A stretch of 64,000 nt of DNA from Aminobacter aminovorans (GCF_900445235.1 NZ_UFSM01000001.1:4045501-4109500); one strand, 5' to 3'. Numbered from the stretch's first letter, positions 16,618-25,419 are shown. Numbers and translations are program-made. The notes: generated by a model from the sequence alone, not told the origin.

Positions 16618-16814
16618 GCTGCGACGAGGACCGCTACCTGGCCAACGCGGCCATGGCGCTCGGCGACGAGCTCGCCGCCGGCACGTGCTGCGACGCGCCC
16701 GCACCGGCGCAGACGTTTGATCCCCGCCGCGCGTTGCGCCGCACCCGCCTGGCCCTCACCTCTCCCCATGCTGCGGCGCCAGTGCAGCGGGACGCAAAGC
16801 TCGATTGGCAATGA
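16614..16814 (+). CDS. Small hypothetical protein
   Basis: 66 residues starting MSCDEDRYLANAAMALGDEL, acidic then basic, four Cys. It may be translated together with the tiny ORF before it. Function unknown. Confidence 0.35.
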   Translation: MSCDEDRYLANAAMALGDELAAGTCCDAPAPAQTFDPRRALRRTRLALTSPHAAAPVQRDAKLDWQ

Positions 16815-16857
16815 GGATGTTACATGCAACAAGCATGAGAACATCCGGGGGGATTTC

Positions 16858-17115
16858 ATGAAGAAGCTACTACTGGTCGCGCTTGCGACCTTCGCAGGCT
16901 GCGCAACGCCGCCATCCAATATCAAGGCCGGGCCGTCAGACGGCAAGCAATGCACCCAGGCTGATAAGGATCGCCTCGCCGATATCACATCGCGACAGCA
17001 GCGCGTGGCCAATCAGGACGCGCTTGGCGTCTTCATGATCGGTGTCCCGCTCGGCGGCTCGGAAACACACGAGCCCGAAATCGCCCGGCTGAAAGGCCGC
17101 TGCGGCGCCAAGTAA
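16858..17115 (+). CDS. Small lipoprotein
   Basis: 85 residues. MKKLLLVALATFAGC is a lipoprotein signal ending in a lipobox Cys. A polar region with QCTQADKDRL and a short Gly-rich stretch follows. GGGGGGAT upstream serves as ribosome site. Probably anchored in an envelope membrane; function unknown. Confidence 0.7.
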   Translation: MKKLLLVALATFAGCATPPSNIKAGPSDGKQCTQADKDRLADITSRQQRVANQDALGVFMIGVPLGGSETHEPEIARLKGRCGAK

Positions 17116-17269
17116 GCCTTTTCGGGTCAATCGGTGGCCGGCGCGATCCCTTGACCCGCCGGTCCCATCTTCATGGCTGCGCGTCCCGACCTGCCCTGGC
17201 AAGGGTGACGCCAGCCATCTCGCCATGCAAGAGCCAGTGGGACTGCGCTGGTGCTGCGGCCGCATGACC

Positions 17270-17384
17270 AAGGGGATAGCAATGAAACGGTACTTCTCGC
17301 CAAAAAGCCCCGCGTGTCAGTCGCAAGATGAGGTTCGATGCGGCGAAACTGCTCTTGTGTAAGCCGGAAATGGTCCCCCCTCAT
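17270..17384 (-). pseudogene. N-terminal fragment of an IS5-family transposase
   Basis: From ATG 17384 the frame reads MRGDHFRLTQEQFRRIEPHL then ATDTRG, the usual start of IS5-family transposases (DUF4096-type N-terminus). Similarity stops after about 30 residues; the frame then runs on to 17127 as unrelated sequence. No terminal repeats were seen. Confidence 0.7.
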
Positions 17385-17529
17385 CACGCCTCCCTTTGGG
17401 AAGTCGTGAATCACAAACCCGAAGCGAGCATCGAAATATGCATCGCGTTCGCCGAACCCGTGTTCATCGAACCTGTCTCTCACGCAGTCGAAGGACGGAA
17501 CGAACCAATCAACAAAGTGTTGACGTACA

Positions 17530-17548
17530 TACGTTGTCAATACGTTGT
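17530..17548. promoter_or_regulatory. Direct repeats before the toxin-antitoxin pair
   Basis: TACGTTGT at 17530-17537 and again at 17541-17548, next to TTGACG at 17520. RHH antitoxins usually bind such repeats to repress their own operon; binding here is inferred. Confidence 0.5.
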
Positions 17549-17632
17549 AATCTATGTTAGGGCATCTCACATTCAAACTGCCATCGAGCCATGGGGCTTG
17601 GGCGGTCTATGTGTACGAGTATGGAGGCTGCC

Positions 17633-17920
17633 ATGGCTGCCACAGCTAAGAGAGACAACAACATCAACATGCGTATAGCTCCTGAGCAGCTTGATCTGAT
17701 CAAGCGCGCGGCGGACACGTGTGGCAAGAGTCTGTCGAGCTTTGTCATCGAAGCAGCTACCTACAGCGCCCAAAAAACGCTTATGGATCAACGCTTCATG
17801 AACCTCGATGCGGACCTCTTCGATTCCGTTGCCGAGACCATTTCCAAGCCGGCACAGGTGCATCCTGAACTTGCCGCTCTTCTTAAGAACGGCAGCGTAT
17901 GGGCGACTTCCGATCGCTAG
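17633..17920 (+). CDS. tacA: DUF1778 antitoxin, TacA-type
   Basis: 95 residues: KRDNNINMRIAPEQLDLIKR and CGKSLSSFVIEAA form the ribbon-helix-helix of DUF1778 antitoxins. The C-terminal half would wrap the toxin. It overlaps the acetyltransferase gene by 22 bases, the usual tacA-tacT order. ATG 17633 is chosen because it begins the RHH domain; the frame is open from 17591. Confidence 0.85.
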   Translation: MAATAKRDNNINMRIAPEQLDLIKRAADTCGKSLSSFVIEAATYSAQKTLMDQRFMNLDADLFDSVAETISKPAQVHPELAALLKNGSVWATSDR

Positions 17921-18423
17921 GGCTTTTCGCCCCAGCCCCTCTTTCGCGTGATCACGACTATTCAGGATTCTGCAGCGGAAAGCAGCTCCTGGATAGTTGG
18001 CTGCATGACATGGCCATATACAATCAAATGTCCAATTACACGCGGACGTTTGTGGTTTGTGACGCGCAGAACCGCGTGAAGGCGTATTATGCGCTATGTG
18101 CTGGCATGATCCTCCGGAAGGAAGCCGGTAAGAAACTTGCCCCGCAGGGCACGCCAAACGAAATTCCCATTGCTCTTTTGGCGCGCCTCGCCGTCCAGCA
18201 GGAATTGCAGGGCAAAGGCATAGGAAAAGCCCTTCTCGCGAACGCGCTGCGCAATGCAGCATCAGCGTCACAAACTGTGGCTTTTCGTGCTGTCGTTGTC
18301 GATGCCGTGGATGAACAGGCTGCCAGATTCTACCTTTCGGTTGGCTTCAAACCGACGAAAATCAGCCCGCTCAAGCTGCTTTTGCCGACGCAGGACATCT
18401 TGGCTTCGATGAACGGCTTTTAG
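17899..18423 (+). CDS. tacT: GNAT acetyltransferase toxin, TacT-type
   Basis: 174 residues with the GNAT acetyl-CoA loop LARLAVQQELQGKGIGKALL and a late FYLSVGF strand. YSGFCSGKQLLDSWLHDMA at the start is typical of TacT toxins. The family acetylates aminoacyl-tRNA and so stops translation. The preceding antitoxin gene overlaps it. Confidence 0.85.
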   Translation: MGDFRSLGLFAPAPLSRDHDYSGFCSGKQLLDSWLHDMAIYNQMSNYTRTFVVCDAQNRVKAYYALCAGMILRKEAGKKLAPQGTPNEIPIALLARLAVQQELQGKGIGKALLANALRNAASASQTVAFRAVVVDAVDEQAARFYLSVGFKPTKISPLKLLLPTQDILASMNGF

Positions 18424-18601
18424 ACCGCGCTCCGCTCAGCCACTTCGGCTTGTCGCTGGGCAAGGGCTTAAAAAATGCGCGTGTCGATGCGGCGAAGAAT
18501 TGCCACCTCCTCCCGCTGACAACGGCGCCTTTGAGCGCTGACCAGTTGGCGAGCTCGGTCGACATTCCCGGACCCGGGACAATGGAAACCAAGCCTGGTC
18601 T

Positions 18602-18679
18602 TTACGGCGCCTTGGCTGCCACAGGAAGCATCACGCCTGAGGTTTCGATGACCTCGAGACTTTCGTCAGATGTGTCCAT
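18602..18679 (-). CDS. Candidate 25-residue peptide with a strong ribosome site
   Basis: ATG 18679 is preceded by AGAGGGG with 6-base spacing. The peptide starts MDTSDESLEVIETSG and ends in PVAAKAP: an acidic leader-like half and a neutral tail. A longer frame back to 18793 exists without a good ribosome site. It could be a small protein or peptide precursor; nothing nearby looks like a modifying enzyme. Confidence 0.35.
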   Translation of the reverse strand: MDTSDESLEVIETSGVMLPVAAKAP

Positions 18680-18987
18680 GACTATTCCCCTCTCCCAAGA
18701 TTCCTTGGCATCACGCCGCAGGAAGAGAAATTCAAGCGCTCTTGCCTGCCATTCCGTCATCGCCCGGAGCAAGTCTGGCGCCCGCCGTTGCAAGACGCCG
18801 AAACCGGTTGCACCGAGGCGCGGCAGGTCAAGTCGCGTCTGCCGCTCCGGTGGTCCGGAAGCTACCGCAGTTGTTTCATTGCTGCTGGCTGCAGGGCTGC
18901 TGGCTGCAGGTGCCTCCGGCGCGCTCGCCCATCCCGGCGCCAGGCCATCGCCGGCCTCTCATTTGTCACGGTGGCGGACGGACGAGG

Positions 18988-19191
18988 CTAAGCCCCGTCG
19001 GCCCTGGCCTTCAGACGTTTGGCACTGAGATACATCATGGCCGCAGCCGCTTTCGTGCGGTCCCAGCCGGCGGCCTCGGCATGGTCCAGAAGCTTGTCGA
19101 CATGTTCTGCCAAGGCGCCTTGGCATTCGGCATCGTAAGCCAGGGCAGTCGGGTGATTTTCGGGCGATTTCATCATAGGTGGCTTCGTCAT
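18988..19191 (-). CDS. Small hypothetical protein
   Basis: 67 residues, helical: ECQGALAEHVDKLLDHAEAA then GWDRTKAAAAMMYLSAKRLK. It resembles small rhizobial proteins of unknown role. ATG 19176 (MMKSPENH) is an alternative start. Confidence 0.6.
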   Translation of the reverse strand: MTKPPMMKSPENHPTALAYDAECQGALAEHVDKLLDHAEAAGWDRTKAAAAMMYLSAKRLKARADGA

Positions 19192-19264
19192 TCGTCACGT
19201 CCGCATGGACTGGAGAGGGCGCCAGCCAGCTGCCGCCCTCTCCGATCAATCCCTCTCCGATCAA

Positions 19265-19549
19265 TCAGGCGTGGGCCGCTCGGGACCCCGCAGTTTCCGG
19301 CGGCATCTCGCCGTCCTCGACCAGGATGTCTTTCTTGCGCGCAAAGGCGGCGAAGACACCCCTGGCCGTCTCAGCGTCGACGTCTCCAGCCAGTGCAGCC
19401 TTGCACGCCCTGATTGCCGCTCGCTGCTCGGGGCTGTTTCCGCACCACTCCATCGCAAACTGAAAGGCATCGACGACGGTGTTGAGTTGGCGCGGGAAGC
19501 CAAGTCCGACCCAGACACGGATGGGCTTTTCGAAAGATTGTGCAAGCAT
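19265..19549 (-). CDS. DUF982 domain protein
   Basis: 94 residues matching the DUF982 pattern common in rhizobia: a short strand (RVWVGLGFPRQLNTV), a helix with MEWCGNSPEQRAAIRACKAA and AETARGVFAAFARK. Function unknown. A second DUF982 gene lies 15 bases upstream in the same direction. Confidence 0.75.
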   Translation of the reverse strand: MLAQSFEKPIRVWVGLGFPRQLNTVVDAFQFAMEWCGNSPEQRAAIRACKAALAGDVDAETARGVFAAFARKKDILVEDGEMPPETAGSRAAHA

Positions 19550-19564
19550 CGCGCGATCCTCCGC

Positions 19565-19867
19565 CTAGGCACCGAGACCGCTTGCGCCAGCCTTGCCCCC
19601 TGTCATCCATGGCAGCGGGATGCTGACCTCTTCGAGAATATTGGCCGATTTGGCAAAACCGCAGAATGCCTGTCGCGCGGCGCGGAGCGGATAGTTGCTG
19701 TCAAAAGCGCGTTGACAGGCGCGCAGCGCCGTCTCGTAAATCGTGCCGCGTCTGTTCTTTGGCCATTCATAGAGAAATTCGAGGGCGTCCTCGAGACAGG
19801 CGATTTCCTCGATAAGGCTGTTTCCGGACTTTACGAAAACAGGGCTGTCGAACATCCGATCGCTCAT
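19565..19867 (-). CDS. DUF982 domain protein (tandem paralogue)
   Basis: 100 residues with the DUF982 layout: VFVKSGNSLIEEIACLEDAL, EWPKNRRGTIYETALRACQR and ARQAFCGFAKSANIL. It is divergent in sequence from its neighbour. ATG 19867 chosen; in-frame ATG 19879 possible. Confidence 0.75.
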   Translation of the reverse strand: MSDRMFDSPVFVKSGNSLIEEIACLEDALEFLYEWPKNRRGTIYETALRACQRAFDSNYPLRAARQAFCGFAKSANILEEVSIPLPWMTGGKAGASGLGA

Positions 19868-19879
19868 CAGATCCTCCAA

Positions 19880-20236
19880 GTCGAACGAAAGTTTGCGTTT
19901 TTGGACAGGCCGATACCGACAGCGGCACCGACCCGCGCTCGATATGTGTCGGCAGATTTACGGTTTCAAGATCGGTTTTGACGAAAGAAATCGGGTAGAG
20001 CTGACGCCATGCTGACCTCCAACTCATCGGACGCCGGGCGGCGAGATGCGGCAGGCGGCATGATGGCCCGGCGCTGCGGCGTGGCGCATGATGGAACGTG
20101 TTCTCCGAGGTCACTGGTAATGGGAGCCAGCGCGATTGCGGTTCGCCCCGCGCAGGAAAGTGCGCAATCACGGGCGCGCCGCCGATGCCCTCCCGAACTT
20201 CTAGATCAAAGGGCACCGTTAAGCGGGCGGGGTGAT
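19880..20236. other. Gap, nothing recognised
   Basis: About 360 bases with only shadow frames. No repeat, hairpin or promoter stands out. Confidence 0.4.
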
Positions 20237-20431
20237 CTAGCAGCCAGCGATTGAGAATTCGAAGCCGTCGACGCGGTGATCCACAAATAGCCGCGTCCCA
20301 TCCTTGAAGCCCACGAGAAGTACGCCTGGCTTAGGGCGGTTGATGTAGGCGACTGTTTTTCCCTGCAGAAGTTCGTTCATTCGCGATGCTTCGTCCTCCA
20401 GCTCCCCGGAGGTTGTTGCAACTGATACCAT
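20237..20431 (-). CDS. Small hypothetical protein
   Basis: 64 residues. GKTVAYINRPKPGVLLVGFK and DGTRLFVDHRVDGFEFS suggest a small beta-sheet domain. GAGGGCG lies 7 bases before ATG 20431. Function unknown. Confidence 0.55.
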   Translation of the reverse strand: MVSVATTSGELEDEASRMNELLQGKTVAYINRPKPGVLLVGFKDGTRLFVDHRVDGFEFSIAGC

Positions 20432-20520
20432 GGTGTTTTCGCCCTCTGCCGAGCGGCCAAGAGTGCATGCACAGAGGCCAGTTTCAAGTCAGGGTAGAGC
20501 AGCCCGGTAGCTCGCCTGGC

Positions 20521-20706
20521 TCATAAGCTGTTGCCTCCTGCAACCAGCCTTCCCGAGGCCACAGCTTCGCGCTGGTCGCGGACCTTGGAAATGGTTAGTT
20601 CCATGTCCTTCTGAAGTTCATAGAACTGGTATGCCAGTGATGCGATTGACTGAAGACGTCGAACAGCAGAGATGTAGCCGAAAGTTTCGGCACCGGAGCC
20701 AGGCAC
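20521..20706 (-). CDS. Possible small helical protein (weak)
   Basis: A 61-residue frame from GTG 20706, helical and charged at the end (KDMELTISKVRDQREAV). No clear ribosome site. It is the only candidate in the gap 20432-20757. Confidence 0.25.
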   Translation of the reverse strand: MPGSGAETFGYISAVRRLQSIASLAYQFYELQKDMELTISKVRDQREAVASGRLVAGGNSL

Positions 20707-20757
20707 TGTTGCGATCGATGCGACGGCGGCAACAAGTTCAAGGCATGGGGAACAGTT

Positions 20758-21318
20758 ATGCGCAGCAACGTCGGCTTTCCCGCTGGATTAATCTGCCTGT
20801 CTGTTTGCCTCATGTTGATGGTCTGCGCGGCCGCGCTGGCCCGGCCGGTAACCGAAACGGAACGGCAGGCGCTGGAAAAACAGATAGCGTCCTTTTCCCG
20901 GGCGTTAGAGACGAAGGCCTATGACGACATCGCCGATGTCACGCCGCCGCGCCTTGTCGATCACCTCGCGAAAACGGCACAGATGGAGCCGGGCGAGCTG
21001 CGCCGCGCGATGGTCGAGCAGATGAAGGTCGCGCTCGCCGCGGTTCGGATCGAAAGCTTTAGCTTCGACATGGCCAAGGCGGAATATCGGGAGCTTTCCG
21101 GCGGCCATCCCTATGCTTTGGTGCCCACCGAACTGATCGCCGTGGACCCGAACGGGGTTCGAACACGCTTCCGGTCGCAGACGCTGGCCTTGCTCGATGG
21201 CAACAGCTGGTATCTGATCCGCCTGCAGGAGGCGCAGCATCTGCTCTTGCTGCAAAAGGCCTATCCGGAATTCACCGGCGTCGAGTTCCCGCGTGGCTCG
21301 ATGGAGCTGCTCAAATAG
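20758..21318 (+). CDS. Exported DUF-type hypothetical protein
   Basis: 186 residues. A signal peptide (LICLSVCLMLMVCAAALARP) is followed by a soluble domain with TERQALEKQIASFSRALETK at its start and a C-terminal WYLIRLQEAQ. Probably periplasmic; family unknown. GGGGAA precedes the ATG. Confidence 0.7.
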   Translation: MRSNVGFPAGLICLSVCLMLMVCAAALARPVTETERQALEKQIASFSRALETKAYDDIADVTPPRLVDHLAKTAQMEPGELRRAMVEQMKVALAAVRIESFSFDMAKAEYRELSGGHPYALVPTELIAVDPNGVRTRFRSQTLALLDGNSWYLIRLQEAQHLLLLQKAYPEFTGVEFPRGSMELLK

Positions 21319-21359
21319 CCATCGATGATGCGAAAAGCGCGGGCCGGCCGAATGCGGGC

Positions 21360-21415
21360 GCGTTGCTCAAGCAATGCCGGCGAGGGCGATGCCGGTGAGA
21401 GCGATGCCGGCGAGG
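21360..21415. repeat. Short tandem repeat, about 15 bp unit
   Basis: Three imperfect copies of GATGCCGG(C/T)GAG with spacers, between the exported protein gene and the SOS cassette. Confidence 0.55.
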
Positions 21416-21422
21416 TATGTGC

Positions 21423-21668
21423 CTAGCCATCGCGACGCGGCACCAGGCAGAGATCCCGACTGCGGCAATCGATGCTTCGGCCGGTAATTCTCTCCAGAAC
21501 GGCGTCCAGACCGGCGACGTGGTGATGCAGCAGCGCATAGGTCTCGTTGAATGGCTTCAGGCTGATGAAGCACTTCTGGATCGCCATACGCAAAGGGATC
21601 GCCGCCAGGACAATCGCCTCGATCTCGCTCTCGGTCAGTCTGTCGTTTCTGTTGTGCCCGCGCGACAT
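21423..21668 (-). CDS. SOS-cassette protein, second gene (copy A)
   Basis: 81 residues. The core LTESEIEAIVLAAIPLRMAI and CFISLKPFNETYALL is almost the same as in the gene at 58115-58357, as is the end (ITGRSID ... PRRD). Function unknown. It lies downstream of the Cys-rich gene and is presumed to belong to the same transcript. Confidence 0.7.
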   Translation of the reverse strand: MSRGHNRNDRLTESEIEAIVLAAIPLRMAIQKCFISLKPFNETYALLHHHVAGLDAVLERITGRSIDCRSRDLCLVPRRDG

Positions 21669-21793
21669 GTTTGCTCCTGCCTGACCGGCATGCCACGCGA
21701 CCGCGATGCGAGCAGGCCGGCGGATCCTTTTTCCCTCACCATCCCCTGGCGCGCCCCTGATCGCCGAGGGGATACGCAGTTCATCCACGACGC

Positions 21794-22054
21794 TCATCGG
21801 TCCGGCGCGCGATGCGACGTCGACATCCCCAGCAGCTGCACCAGTTCCTCATATTTCGCGCCGCAGCGGTCATAGATGTTGAACGTCTTGTTCGCAGTGC
21901 AGCCGATGCGCGCAATGATCTCGTCCAGCAGATGCGTCAGCGTGCGGTCGCCGCCTGCCCTCACCATGGCGTCGCGGTCGTATTGCTTGCGCATCCCGCA
22001 TTTGTCGCAGGAGACGATGACCTTGTCGGAGGGAAATTCTGATAACATCGGCAT
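21794..22054 (-). CDS. SOS-box-controlled Cys-rich protein (copy A)
   Basis: 86 residues. CDKC at about 16-19 and two later Cys (GCTANKTF, DRCGAKYEEL) suggest a zinc ribbon. ATG 22054 lies about 7 bases after a minus-strand -10 box, so the message looks leaderless. A GTTC-N7-GTTC SOS box overlaps the promoter. Divergent from the UvrD-like helicase gene. Confidence 0.7.
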   Translation of the reverse strand: MPMLSEFPSDKVIVSCDKCGMRKQYDRDAMVRAGGDRTLTHLLDEIIARIGCTANKTFNIYDRCGAKYEELVQLLGMSTSHRAPDR

Positions 22055-22056
22055 GA

Positions 22057-22090
22057 GAACAAAATAGGAACAAATTCCTCCGGGAGTCAA
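22057..22090 (-). promoter_or_regulatory. SOS (LexA) box within a leaderless-type promoter
   Basis: GAAC-N7-GAAC at 22057-22071 (GTTC-N7-GTTC on the minus strand) is the alphaproteobacterial LexA site. It overlaps the -10 TATTTT (22066-22061); the -35 TTGACT is at 22090-22085, spacer 18. The start codon at 22054 falls where transcription should begin. The site may also control the divergent helicase gene. Confidence 0.75.
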
Positions 22091-22115
22091 TTCACATTGC
22101 GCTGACGGAAGGGCA

Positions 22116-24278
22116 ATGTTCCGCGCCGCGCGCAGGCTTGGCCCGCCGGATCCGGTGCAGGCCGTTGCGAACGAAACGGAAACGATGCTTCATGCCCGCA
22201 TGAACATCGCCCTCCGTGATTCGGCAGCAGAGCCGGGTTATCTCTCCCGCTTGAATGCGGGCCAGCGTGCTGCCGTCATGCAGGGCGACGGCAATGTTTC
22301 CGCACCGCTGCTGATCATTGCCGGCGCCGGCTCGGGCAAGACCAACACGCTCGCCCACCGGGTTGCCCATCTCATCGTCCGCGGCGCCGACCCCAGGCGC
22401 ATCCTGCTGATGACCTTCTCGCGCCGGGCCGCCGCCGAGATGACCAGACGCGTCGAGCGCATCGCCGCCGACGTGCTGAAGGAGCGCGCGGCGAGCCTGA
22501 TGGAGGGGCTGAACTGGGCCGGCACGTTCCATTCCGTCGGCGCCAGGCTGCTCCGGGACTATGCGCCCGACATCGGGCTCGAGCCCGCCTTCACCATTCA
22601 TGACCGCGAAGACTCGGCCGACCTGATGAACCTGGTTCGCCACGAGCTCGGTTTTTCCGAAACCGAGAACCGCTTTCCGACCAAGGCGACCTGTCTTGCG
22701 ATCTATTCCCGCGTCGTCAATTCCCAGGAAACGATCGAGGCGGTGCTCGGCCACGCCTTTCCCTGGTGTGTCGGCTGGAGCGACGAGCTGAAGCGGCTGT
22801 TCGGGGCCTATGTCGAGGCCAAGCAGGCGCAGAACATCCTCGATTACGACGACCTTCTGCTCTACTGGGCGCAGATGGCCGCCGAGCCGGAGATCGCAGC
22901 ACATCTCGGCCAGCGTTTCGACCACATCCTCGTCGACGAATACCAGGACACCAACAGGCTGCAGGCAGCGATCCTGACGGCGATCAAGCCCGACGGCCGC
23001 GGCCTGACGGTGGTCGGCGACGACGCCCAGTCGATCTATTCGTTCCGCGCCGCCGAAGTGCGCAATATCCTCGACTTCCCCAGCCTGTTTGCCGAGCCTG
23101 CCCAGGTGGTCACGCTCGACCAGAACTATCGCTCGACCGACGCCATATTGAACGCCGCCAATGCGGTCATCGGCGAGGCCGAGGAGCGCTTCACCAAGAA
23201 CCTCTGGACCGAGCGCAGGTCGCTGGAAAAGCCTGTTATCGTGACGGTCGCAGACGAGGCCGAACAGGCAAGCTATGTCTGCGACGAGGTGCTGAAGGAG
23301 CGCGAGGCGGGCACGCTGCTGAAGGAGCAGGCCGTGCTGTTTCGCGCAGCCCACCATTCGGGGCCGCTCGAGGTCGAGCTCACCAGGCGCAACATCCCCT
23401 TCGTCAAGTTCGGCGGGCTGAAGTTTCTCGATGCCGCCCATGTCAAGGACGTGCTCGCCATCCTGCGCTTCGCCCAGAACCCGCGCGACCGCATCGCCGG
23501 CTTCCGGGTGATGCAGCTGATGCCGGGCATCGGCCCGTCATCGGCCGCCAACGCCATCGACAGCATGGAGCAGTCGCTCGACCTGGAGATGGGCCTGGCG
23601 CGCTTCGTGCCGCCGGCCCGGGCGGCAGCCGACTGGCCCGGTTTTGTCGCGCTGTTCTCCCAGCTCAGGCGCGGCCCCGGCTGGCCCACCGAGATGGAGC
23701 GGGCGCGGCTCTGGTACGAGCCGCATCTCGAGCGCAAGCACGAGGATGCAACGACAAGGCGGGCCGACCTGATCCAGCTCGAACAGATCGCCTCGACCTA
23801 TCCCAGCCGCGAGCGTTTCATCACCGAGCTTACGCTCGACCCGCCATCGGCGACCAGCGACGAAGCCGGGCCGCCGCATCTCGACGAGGACTATCTCATC
23901 CTGTCGACGATCCATTCGGCCAAGGGCCAGGAGTGGACCAAGGTGTTCGTGCTCAATGCGGTCGACGGCTGCATGCCGATCGACCTCAGCGCCGGCGAGC
24001 GCAAGGAGCTCGAGGAAGAACGCCGCCTGCTCTATGTCGCGATGACCAGGGCCAAGGATTCGCTCCACCTGATCACGCCGCAGCGCTTCTTCACCTCCGG
24101 CCAGGCGGCGCGCGGCGACAGGCATGTCTATGCCGCCCGCACCCGCTTCATCCCCGCGCATCTGCTGGAGCATTTCCAAGCGACGTCCTGGACCAGCCAG
24201 GCGTTCCAGAAGGACAAGGCGACGCGGCCGCGCACATCGGTCGACATCAAGGGCAAGATGCGGTCGATGTGGAAATAG
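22116..24278 (+). CDS. UvrD/Rep-family (SF1A) DNA helicase
   Basis: 720 residues with all SF1A motifs: Walker A AGAGSGKT (69-76), VDEYQDTN (II), VGDDAQSIYSFRAA (III), QNYRST (IV), TIHSAKGQEW (V) and RRLLYVAMTRAK (VI). It unwinds DNA in a 3-prime to 5-prime direction with ATP. It is shorter than typical UvrD or PcrA at the C-terminus, so it may be a UvrD-like paralogue rather than the main mismatch and excision repair helicase. The divergent SOS box at 22057-22071 suggests damage induction. ATG 22116 has GGAAGG close upstream; ATG 22185 is possible. Confidence 0.9.
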   Translation: MFRAARRLGPPDPVQAVANETETMLHARMNIALRDSAAEPGYLSRLNAGQRAAVMQGDGNVSAPLLIIAGAGSGKTNTLAHRVAHLIVRGADPRRILLMTFSRRAAAEMTRRVERIAADVLKERAASLMEGLNWAGTFHSVGARLLRDYAPDIGLEPAFTIHDREDSADLMNLVRHELGFSETENRFPTKATCLAIYSRVVNSQETIEAVLGHAFPWCVGWSDELKRLFGAYVEAKQAQNILDYDDLLLYWAQMAAEPEIAAHLGQRFDHILVDEYQDTNRLQAAILTAIKPDGRGLTVVGDDAQSIYSFRAAEVRNILDFPSLFAEPAQVVTLDQNYRSTDAILNAANAVIGEAEERFTKNLWTERRSLEKPVIVTVADEAEQASYVCDEVLKEREAGTLLKEQAVLFRAAHHSGPLEVELTRRNIPFVKFGGLKFLDAAHVKDVLAILRFAQNPRDRIAGFRVMQLMPGIGPSSAANAIDSMEQSLDLEMGLARFVPPARAAADWPGFVALFSQLRRGPGWPTEMERARLWYEPHLERKHEDATTRRADLIQLEQIASTYPSRERFITELTLDPPSATSDEAGPPHLDEDYLILSTIHSAKGQEWTKVFVLNAVDGCMPIDLSAGERKELEEERRLLYVAMTRAKDSLHLITPQRFFTSGQAARGDRHVYAARTRFIPAHLLEHFQATSWTSQAFQKDKATRPRTSVDIKGKMRSMWK

Positions 24279-24481
24279 ACCGCGAACATGGACGACCGGC
24301 GCTCGGCCAGGCGCAATGCGGTCTTGGACAGGCTTCATCCCCTCGCGTCGTTGCCGGATGGCGTGCGGTCGGCAGCCAATCTGGTTCCGAGGTATCGTCG
24401 GAAGCCGACGCCCCATGTGAAGCTGCGTTGTGAACGCTGCGTTTCTCGACGAAGCGGGGCGTCAATAAGCGGGGCAACGAC

Positions 24482-24506
24482 GGAACCAAGCCGCGCACCG
24501 GCCATT
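24482..24506 (+). promoter_or_regulatory. EcfG-type promoter
   Basis: GGAAC-N16-CATT, which fits GGAAC-N18-TT, 34 bases before ATG 24540. Confidence 0.5.
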
Positions 24507-24539
24507 GTCTTCTGATGCAATGGACAATCGGGGGTCGCC

Positions 24540-24776
24540 ATGGATACGCCTTGCGAAAAACTGATACAGAAAATTGTCGACGACCCGCTCGCATCCCGCG
24601 AGATCAAGATACAACGTCTGCGGCATCTCGAGGACGATGCGCGGGCGCTGCAACGGGCGGCTTCCGAAAGCGCGATGAATTCCGATGACGGCTGGCAGGC
24701 GGAACTTCGCCAGGTTCGCCTTGCGCTCGAGCAACTGGGTGCCAGGCACGTCCGCAACGGCGCGGCGAGCTTGTGA
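24540..24776 (+). CDS. Small helical protein, paralogue of the gene at 38327
   Basis: 78 residues: IVDDPLASREIKIQRLRHLE and ELRQVRLALEQL. The gene at 38327 has the same plan (IVDNPDLSTDEKIGRLRNLD ... WLAELAEIEACIRSL). Function unknown. An EcfG-type promoter lies just upstream, suggesting a stress role. Confidence 0.65.
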   Translation: MDTPCEKLIQKIVDDPLASREIKIQRLRHLEDDARALQRAASESAMNSDDGWQAELRQVRLALEQLGARHVRNGAASL

Positions 24777-24938
24777 TCATGAACCGAGGATCATCGGCAA
24801 GGCGTTCCGCCGACAAGACCGACGAGGCGTCAGTCGGTTCAACCGGTTCGTCGGCGAGGTCTGCCTAGCCTCGAGATACGCAGCTTCGTCATTTCTTCGC
24901 CACGCCCCGCCCGCCGGCGAGCGGGGCTGGCGATCACC

Positions 24939-25364
24939 TCATTCTGCCTTTTCGACCTGCCCCCTGATTTCGCCATCAGGGAATTTCTGGGTGTGAAGGT
25001 TCAGATACCATTTGCCCGCCTGCAGATCGGCCATTTGCTGATCCGTCAGGTCCGCGGAGCCGCTGGCGACGCTGGACGATATGTCGACGACAGGATCGGC
25101 ATTCTCGCCCACCGCCGCCGGCCCGTGGAAATGAGCGGCCGTCGCATCGCCGGACAGTCCGGTTGACGTCACCGTCCAGCTAAGCTTCCTGGTGGCGCTG
25201 TCGACAGTGACTTCGGCTGTCCCGCTACCGCTGCTGTCGGTCGGCGGCACCTCGCTGGCGGCGTTGAGATCGGCCTTGAACTTCATCGTCTCCGACAGCG
25301 ATGGCGTCACCGCCAGCAGTGTTCCCAATGTCAACGCAAGCGCGAATGTCTTGAAAGCGGACAT
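24939..25364 (-). CDS. Exported CHRD domain protein
   Basis: 141 residues. A signal peptide (FALALTLGTLLAVTPSLSE) precedes a CHRD domain: FKADLNAASEVPPTDSSGSG near the start, ATAAHFHGPA in the middle and WYLNLHTQKFPDGEIRGQV at the end. The domain is known from chordin and many bacterial secreted proteins; function is not established. It has an EcfG promoter with a perfect -10 (25420-25445). Confidence 0.85.
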   Translation of the reverse strand: MSAFKTFALALTLGTLLAVTPSLSETMKFKADLNAASEVPPTDSSGSGTAEVTVDSATRKLSWTVTSTGLSGDATAAHFHGPAAVGENADPVVDISSSVASGSADLTDQQMADLQAGKWYLNLHTQKFPDGEIRGQVEKAE

Positions 25365-25419
25365 GTCCTATCCTCCTTGGGGGATGTGCGAAGCAACGCG
25401 GCCGCACACGATTTTCTGA

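Noticed and set aside
22092..24416. Long minus-strand frames opposite the UvrD-like helicase gene
   Set aside because: GC-rich antisense frames without ribosome sites or domain motifs, opposite an intact helicase with all motifs.
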